Below, piece after piece: positions 20,999 to 26,457 of a stretch of DNA of 26,457 nt. The notes below the pieces were generated by a model, which was not told the DNA's origin, did no database searches, and worked only from the letters and a program-made list of their open reading frames with translations. The DNA is from Spongospora subterranea. Its lineage: Eukaryota > Endomyxa > Phytomyxea > Plasmodiophorida > Plasmodiophoridae. Numbering within the stretch: position 1 is the first letter of the stretch; each line of letters opens with the position of its first letter. The stretch covers positions 1-26,457 of the forward strand of contig OUQQ01000247.1 of assembly GCA_900404475.1 (NCBI GenBank), given 5' to 3'. Made by a program: the position numbers and the translations under genes.

Positions 20999-21035
20999 GG
21001 TATTTTGTTTTGACCTGCTCAACCGACAGTTTGGT
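20855..21035. repeat. Perfect inverted repeat, 36-bp arms with 109-nt spacer
   Basis: 20855-20890 and 21000-21035 are exact reverse complements. Both encode TKLSVEQVKTKY in their own direction. The flanking codons differ: VNLVNS before the left copy, VNSDTPL before the right. The right arm is therefore a piece of a related copy in opposite orientation, not only an echo of the left. Confidence 0.88.
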
Positions 21036-21082
21036 CAACGGTGTGTCGGAATTAACCATCGGCACATCTGCACGACTTGAAG

Positions 21083-22519
21083 AGTGTTTAAGACCCTTCG
21101 ATCATAACAATATATAGTGTTCAGTTTTCTACGAAAGTGGTGATGTTGGTGTATTTTGGTTCTTCTCCTTTGTATCTTTCTTCCTTTTTCCTTCTTCCCC
21201 CCTGTTCACCCGGAGACCGATCCATTCCAGGACATGGATGACGGATGAGGCCACGCCTTCGGCGATGACTGCGGGCGCGACTCTCCTAAAGTGCATAGAC
21301 TGCAGCAGCTCATCAAATGGCACTGCCGATCACTTTATCGTGTCAATCTCATGTTTTCATTGACACGAAATTAGTGACCTTGACTTGAACATTGTGTTGA
21401 TGGTGTTGTCGATATTTCAATCGGCGGCACTTGCATTGTCGCCAGACATGGCGACAATGCAGTGGTGTAAACTGGCAGATCTCATGTGTGGCGGGGGCAA
21501 GGAGGAAGAAGTAGCCGAAATTTCATGAAAACCCATCTCAATCAATGTGTTTGCGTAAGTCAATCTAGCGCCCTCGGCAAAAGTCCTTCATCATTTAACT
21601 GCAGAAGTAAAACCAAGCGAGCACGACTCAATCCCCGAAACACATCCTTTTTGAGCAATAACGCCGCGATTTTCAGCTTTCGTCTCGGTTAAAAATTTAA
21701 GCACGAGATGCAATTCTGAATGCATGTCATCGTCGTTGCATTGCCACAGAGATGTCGAGTTAGGAGCTCAGCTTCAACAAAAGTTGTTTCAGGTTTTGTC
21801 GTTTAACCGCATGGAAAGAACGCTACACTGAACGGCATCAAAACTTTGAAGCGCAGTGTCGAGTCACCAAACGTCGACGACTAGACTTTTCGCTCTCATT
21901 TTCTCCTCCTATCTTCTCCATCTCTTCTAGGCTACGACAACGCAGTAAGAACCGTTCTGTACTCGTTATTTTTCAACTTTAAGAAATGCTGGAGTTCACC
22001 GCCCCTTTTCATCATTCTGAATTCCTCCACTACTCTAGGTAGCTTCATCCACGTCACATGTTCTGTTGTCCAAAAAAACAAAAGCTCAGTCATGTTCAGG
22101 CGGCAGATGCCCCTACAACATTGACGACCCAACAGACCACGACACAACCGTTTGTATCTCAAAGAGTGCGTCAGTCTTCATGCCCATTTTATCTCCTATG
22201 ACTCCTCGTCCGACTTGAAGTCGCTAAGCCAGTTTCTATCATCGTATCGCCAATACGCTGACATAGGACGTAATGGTGAGCGCCAGATCTTGACATCATA
22301 TGAGGGACGAGTGGGTTACCACCCAGTGTGTAATCAAACGTTGCACGTTGGGAACAGGCCGCGCGTTTCACGAGTCAATTATTCCGCCCTTTTGACGACC
22401 CCTTTGGGGTGGGCCCTTGGGGTCAGGGAGACTGGCGGCAGTCGACCTACGGGGCAGCGCGTATTGCCGGGAACACGATTGGGGACTTGGCCGATTCTCA
22501 ACGATTGGATCCGCCGGAT
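21083..22519. other. Intergenic region upstream of thymidylate kinase
   Basis: No gene is supported. It holds a second pyrimidine-rich stretch (about 21160-21212) and a strong hairpin at 21432-21461. A minus-strand frame at 22100-21932 (LPRVVEEFRMMKRGGELQHF) looks somewhat protein-like but has no exon partners or recognisable domain. GC content rises toward 22380-22520, next to the gene start. Confidence 0.5.
21432..21461. repeat. Perfect hairpin, 13-bp stem with GACA loop
   Basis: TGCATTGTCGCCA, then GACA, then TGGCGACAATGCA. The stem is perfect. No T-run follows on either strand and no histone-type consensus is present, so it is not assigned as a terminator or histone stem-loop. Confidence 0.8.
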
Positions 22520-23449
22520 ATGGGTGCCGAACGGGGGGCATTTATCCTCCTTGAGGGGATTGATCGGTGTGGGAAAAGCACACAGGCCCGTCGTCTGTCT
22601 GATGCGTTGAAATCTCAAGGCTGTCGTACTGAAATTATCAACTTCCCAAGTATGTTTTCTTTTTATGGCCATCGTTTGCCAATACGCTTTATAATACCGA
22701 TTCATGTCCTGTCATCCTTAGATCGAACAACTGTTGTTGGAAAAGTAATCGACGAATATCTTAGCGGAGGGACCGAGATGAGTGATCACGTATTAACGTG
22801 TGTTGATGCTCTTCAACTTGCCATTAACTGTGGGTTTCCCGTTAGGCAATGCATCTTCTGTTTTCCGCCAATAGGTGGGAAATGAGGTTAGTTTCTGTCT
22901 TAGTATGGTTTATCCCCCTTGCATATCGCGGTTTAGTGAATCAATCACGTCGAAACTGTCATCTGGTATCACCTTGATCGTTGACCGATATGTATTCTCC
23001 GGTATCGCCTTTTCAGTTGCGAAGGTAGAAACCCCATTCGGTTTTCGCCACCAATCACGATGATAAACCAGGTCGTTTAGGGTCTGGATATGGATTGGTG
23101 CCGATCGTGCGATATCGGCTTGCCTAGTCCTGATGTCACCTTCCTATTGGATATGCCTTGCGAAGAGTCTAAGCAAAGGGGCGGGTATGGCCGCGAACGC
23201 TATGAGAACGATGAAATGCAGATTCACGTCAGGCGTATATTTCAGATGCTACAGCGCCCTGAATGGAAGGTTCGTTCGCTCTCGTTTTCTGATCAAATTC
23301 CGTGATGCGCTTTCCCCAAAACGATTTCTCAGATAATCAATGCGTCAAGACCTGTTGACGTTGTCCATAACGAGATTCGAACACTAGTTAATAGCGACAT
23401 GGATCGGATCTCAAAGAGCCCAATCGGATATATCACAGCCGAACTATAA
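22520..23449 (+). CDS. DTYMK: Thymidylate kinase (dTMP kinase)
   Basis: Six exons (22520-22649, 22722-22789, 22846-22886, 22937-23024, 23081-23269, 23333-23449) give 210 aa; human DTYMK has 212. Introns are 72, 56, 50, 56 and 63 nt. Motifs: P-loop EGIDRCGKST (residues 12-21), HLLFSANRWE (69-78), the DRY motif in VDRYVFSG (96-98), the substrate region LDMDWCRSCDIGLPSPD and the LID segment GGYGRERYEN (143-152). The enzyme phosphorylates dTMP to dTDP with ATP, the step that commits thymidylate to dTTP for DNA synthesis. The P-loop has Cys17 where human has Ala, within normal variation. The start is fixed by MGAERGAFILLEG, which matches the human ARRGALIVLEG. Confidence 0.96.
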
Positions 23450-23599
23450 TGTCAAAAATCTGTTAATAAACCTGCCAATTAATATACCTTTTTTTTGGTT
23501 CACAACCGTCGCAGCTTCCAACGCTGTTCGTTGATCTATATCTGAAGGTCGCAACAACTGTGATTCGTACAGCTACCCTCCCCATTTACCTTTTTGGAT

Positions 23600-24356
23600 G
23601 TAGTATAAAGAACCAAGTCCTACAAACAACGAACAGGGTATCTGGTTGGTTACTAAAAGCTTTTTGTATAATTATTAAGACATCATTTGCTGAAGGCAGC
23701 TTTATAGGCACGCGAATTGGTTAGAATTGCGAAGTTGCTTCATGCATTGTTTCGGATTATCAGGGCTTGCTCTGCCGAGATATTCGAAAAACTGCTCAGT
23801 GCTAGCACGTTCGGGTTCTTTTTATAGACCAGCATGATTTGAAGTTGGGCTTGTTGCGTCCACGGGTGACGATTTAGTAGTTTTACTAATTCTTGCAGAT
23901 CCTGTTGCAATTCTGATGGAAAGAACGGAATAATAAATGGTAGAAATGGTTTGATTTGCTTAACGATGGGATCTCGTCTGTTAATATTGATGACTGAGAA
24001 AATGTTAGCTGAATATCGAAATGAGAATCCTCTGTCTTTCAAACGTTGGAATAAAAGTAGGCATGCATTACGCCTATCTTCCATTGAGGTATTAATTCGG
24101 CAGACTTATCAATTCTCCTTTGATGAAGCCTTGTATGGTCCCGAACGTGCTAGCACTGAGCAGTTCTTCGAATATCTCGGCAGAGCAAGCCCTGACAATC
24201 CGAAACAATGCATGAAGCAACTTCGCAATTCTAACCAATTGGCGTGTTTAAAAAGCTGCCTTCAGCAAATGATGTCTCAATAAATTACTCACAAAACATT
24301 TAGTAACCAACCAGATACCCTGTTCGTTGTTTGTAGGACCTGGTTCTTTATACTAC
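23600..24356. repeat. Long fold-back element, 216/217-bp arms with 324-nt spacer
   Basis: Arms 23600-23815 and 24140-24356 are reverse complements at roughly 90 percent identity. The outermost shared sequence is GTAGTATAAAG. In the frame that reads ERASTEQFFEYLGR, the arms differ at only seven codons in about 47: four synonymous changes, one Phe/Leu change and two that create stops in the left copy. No clear target-site duplication flanks it. Transcription through it would form a long double-stranded hairpin. It fills most of the space between thymidylate kinase and RFC4. Confidence 0.88.
23966..24283 (+). CDS. Hypothetical ORF or gene 3' end ending in the right arm
   Basis: An open frame of 105 codons whose last 47 lie in the right arm of the fold-back repeat and end CLQQMMSQ-stop. 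The arm part shows codon-level constraint against its inverted copy, so it derives from a real coding sequence. Upstream, in the spacer, the opposite strand is open as well (24084-23740, including FLPFIIPFFPSELQQDLQELVKL) and could carry another piece of the same gene joined to the left arm through a 1-nt shift. The family is unknown. Whether anything here is still expressed is unclear. Confidence 0.3.
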   Translation: MGSRLLILMTEKMLAEYRNENPLSFKRWNKSRHALRLSSIEVLIRQTYQFSFDEALYGPERASTEQFFEYLGRASPDNPKQCMKQLRNSNQLACLKSCLQQMMSQ

Positions 24357-24613
24357 TGAAGAACAAATCAATCCTGAAGAAAAGCTCGACATCGTTAACT
24401 CCTAGCTCAATCCGCTTCTTATCAGCTGCAGGATTCTAAGTCCAATAATATCAATCACCTGTACAAACTCAATCCTACACTAAAACCCAATTGGTGATCC
24501 GGACGCGCACCTTCAAACACAAAATTATTGGACGACCTACCTGCAGAATTGTTCGTTTTGCTGCCCTGGCTCCGTTATGGAGAAATCCGAGAGCATCATC
24601 TCTTTTGTGCGTG

Positions 24614-26202
24614 ATGTCGATGGCGCTAACCGGACCGAAAAGCGCCAAGGAACCGACCAATCTGCCTTGGGTCGAGAAATAGTACGATCCATTCGCCTGT
24701 CACAAATTCTTCCTCGGACGGGTCTGCTTACGCTGTATTGAACGTAGTCGCCCGAAGACCCTGGATGATGTTGAGCACCAAGAAGACGTCGTCAAAGCCC
24801 TGAAGCACAGCCTCCATTCCAATGATGTCAGGATTTTTTCAATAACCGTCCTCGAAATTCGCTCAAAATTGTATTTTTGTTTTAGTTGCCACATTTGCTG
24901 TTCTATGGCCCCCCTGGTACGGGAAAAACCAGTACAATTCTTGCCGTTGCTCGCCAGCTTTATGGGTAAAGGCCCTTCATCATGGACAAAACTACAATAT
25001 TCATCATCCAGCGATAGGCCCACATTGTTGAAGGCCCGAGTTAAAGAGCTCAACGCTTCCGATGAACGTGGTATTGACGTCATTCGTACAAAAATCAAGG
25101 ATTTTGCTCAGGTGTCGGTTGGTCATGATCAAGTCCCGTATGTGTTCTCGTCTCGCTGATGCCTTAGTTTCCATTTTGAATCTGTCCATCAGAGGCTACC
25201 CATGTCCACCGTATAAGATCATCATTCTAGATGAGTGCGATTCTATGGTATATCTGATTTCGCCTCGCAACATTGGCATGATTTCCATCTACAGACTCAA
25301 GACGCCCAGTCTGCTTTACGAAGGGTCATGGAGAATCACTCCAAAGTGACCCGATTTTGTCTTATTTGTGAGATCACCAATGAACTGGTATTTTGCCTGT
25401 AATCACCCATTTTAGGCAATTATGTCACTCGAATCATTGAGCCGATCGCATCCCGGTGCGCCAAATTCAGATTCAAGCCATTAGCTCCCGCTGCCATCAC
25501 CAGAAGGTAGCGACGTTCGCTCCGATTTGTTCTCCTTGATTGTGCTCAATCACGAGATCAGGATATCTCAGATTTGCGAGGCGGAACAGATATCCATCTC
25601 CCCCGATGCGATCAAAACTTTGGAAACTATTTCGTATGGCGATATGCGAACAGTACTGATGATTTCGGGTAATATTTACAATCCAGTCTAATCGTGCCGT
25701 TTAGGCGATCAACGTTGTTCAAAGCGCTCGACTCTTGCACGAGTTTGATGATCCGGTCACGACCGAAGTGAGCTAATTTCAGCGACAATTTTGGCGGTTT
25801 TATTAACTTTGGTTTCGTATAGACCGTTCTCGAGATCGCTGGATCCGTTCCAAGCTCTGTTATTTCATCGCTGTTGGCGGTAACACGCCGTTCCAATGAA
25901 GGTGTCGCCAATATCGATACTGTTGTGAGAGACGTAATTGCCAACGGGTATCCAGCTGGCAGGATCATCGAACAGTTTATGGTAATCACACACGTATCGA
26001 CGGTCAATGTATCGGCTGATTTTGATCCCATTTGTTTACAAAGGAGGCTGTGCAGAATGACGATTCCCTGACCGACGCCAGCAAAGCCAAGATTTGTCTC
26101 AAAATCAGCGAGGCCGATTTGGCCTTGATCGATGGCGCTGATGAGTACCTTCAACTTTTGGCTCTTGTCACGTCATCGCATCGGATTCGATTTTCCGAAT
26201 AA
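24614..26202 (+). CDS. RFC4: Replication factor C subunit 4 (clamp loader small subunit)
   Basis: Eleven exons give 345 aa: 24614-24681, 24748-24826, 24886-24965, 25018-25137, 25193-25247, 25295-25367, 25416-25506, 25562-25652, 25705-25767, 25823-25981, 26044-26202. Introns are 47-66 nt. RFC boxes in order: PWVEKYRPKT, Walker [28 protein letters not shown], Walker [11 protein letters not shown] (DECD in place of the usual DEAD), [21 protein letters not shown] and the SRC arginine-finger motif [11 protein letters not shown], then [13 protein letters not shown] and the C-terminal collar. The order and wording match human RFC4 (yeast Rfc2) better than human RFC2. With the other RFC subunits it opens and loads PCNA at primer ends. 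The first of two in-frame ATGs (24614, 24620) is used; the choice changes two residues. Confidence 0.95.
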
Positions 26203-26249
26203 TGTACACTTAAAAATGATGTGATTTTCCGCTTTAGTTTCTACAAGTG

Positions 26250-26457
26250 CCCTATAGCTCCTTGAATATCGTGCAATAGGCTTGCTCATATAGACGGCTG
26301 ACTGACAGATGAGAACTGGGCCACCGGATCATATTGGTCACCTTCTGGGTTCCATCGCCATTGTGGTTTTCGCAGCCGTCAACGTTCCTGTGCTTGAGAA
26401 AGACAGTCGCGAGCGTGTTGCAGAGTAGCACGAGTGGATTCAAGGAATTCCGTGATA
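26250..26457 (-). pseudogene. Possible Ty3/gypsy integrase C-terminal fragment at window edge
   Basis: Reading in from the right edge on the minus strand gives ITEFLESTRATLQHARDCL-SQAQER and then a stop. This resembles the helical linker that precedes the VGD-V/L-L motif in gypsy polyproteins. The following sequence in other frames has only weak similarity (EGDQY). It continues beyond the window, so it cannot be judged fully. Confidence 0.33.

Noticed and set aside
22152..22610. A plus-strand frame running into thymidylate kinase as an N-terminal extension or separate gene.
   Set aside because: It is in a different frame from the kinase, and the kinase ATG at 22520 already gives the normal N-terminus and length.
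1..26457. CRISPR arrays, bacterial operons or Shine-Dalgarno sites.
   Set aside because: No regularly spaced repeats were seen, and the genes contain spliceosomal introns, so the DNA is eukaryotic.

Overview
This is nuclear DNA from a eukaryote with intron-dense, compact genes. Seven genes were recognised (the seventh, the Reeler gene, at domain level) and all can be rebuilt into full-length frames. In six of them this is done with GT-AG introns of 41-90 nt, mostly 47-60 nt, plus one 302-nt outlier; LYRM4 is a single exon. An intact IFT70 gene means the organism builds cilia or flagella at some stage. The conserved proteins read like those of opisthokonts or related flagellated protists, but the species cannot be named from sequence alone. 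The splice-corrected proteins have near-standard lengths: GET3 321 aa, IFT70 663 aa, thymidylate kinase 210 aa, RFC4 345 aa.

Layout. Left end: an unrecognised four-exon gene (minus strand) lies head-to-head with LYRM4/ISD11 (plus strand), with overlapping start codons. Next, on the minus strand, are a secreted Reeler-domain protein with a Ser/Thr-rich tail and a 39-exon full-size ABC subfamily A transporter (3082-10249). On the plus strand follow GET3, a CTD-interacting-domain (RPRD1/Rtt103-like) gene, IFT70, thymidylate kinase and RFC4. The genes are independent housekeeping units rather than a pathway cluster: Fe-S assembly, lipid-type transport, tail-anchored protein targeting, RNA polymerase II CTD binding, intraflagellar transport, dTTP synthesis and clamp loading.

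The spaces between genes hold the unusual material. Between GET3 and the CID gene is a complete 718-bp miniature LTR retroelement (TRIM type). It has 5-bp target duplications, TG...CA LTRs, a polypurine tract and a primer-binding site that matches the anticodon arm of tRNA-Asn, which suggests copia-style half-tRNA priming. Its 5' LTR alone carries a 40-bp insert derived from small-subunit rRNA. Two decayed copia reverse transcriptase fragments lie tail-to-tail before IFT70.

Several fold-back inverted repeats sit between genes: 44-bp arms before GET3, 16-bp arms after it, 36-bp perfect arms in a Myb/SANT-like relic, and 216-bp arms between thymidylate kinase and RFC4. The largest one carries the 3' end of an unidentified coding sequence, and the differences between its arms are mainly synonymous. 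No CRISPR array, tRNA gene or complete rRNA gene was seen.
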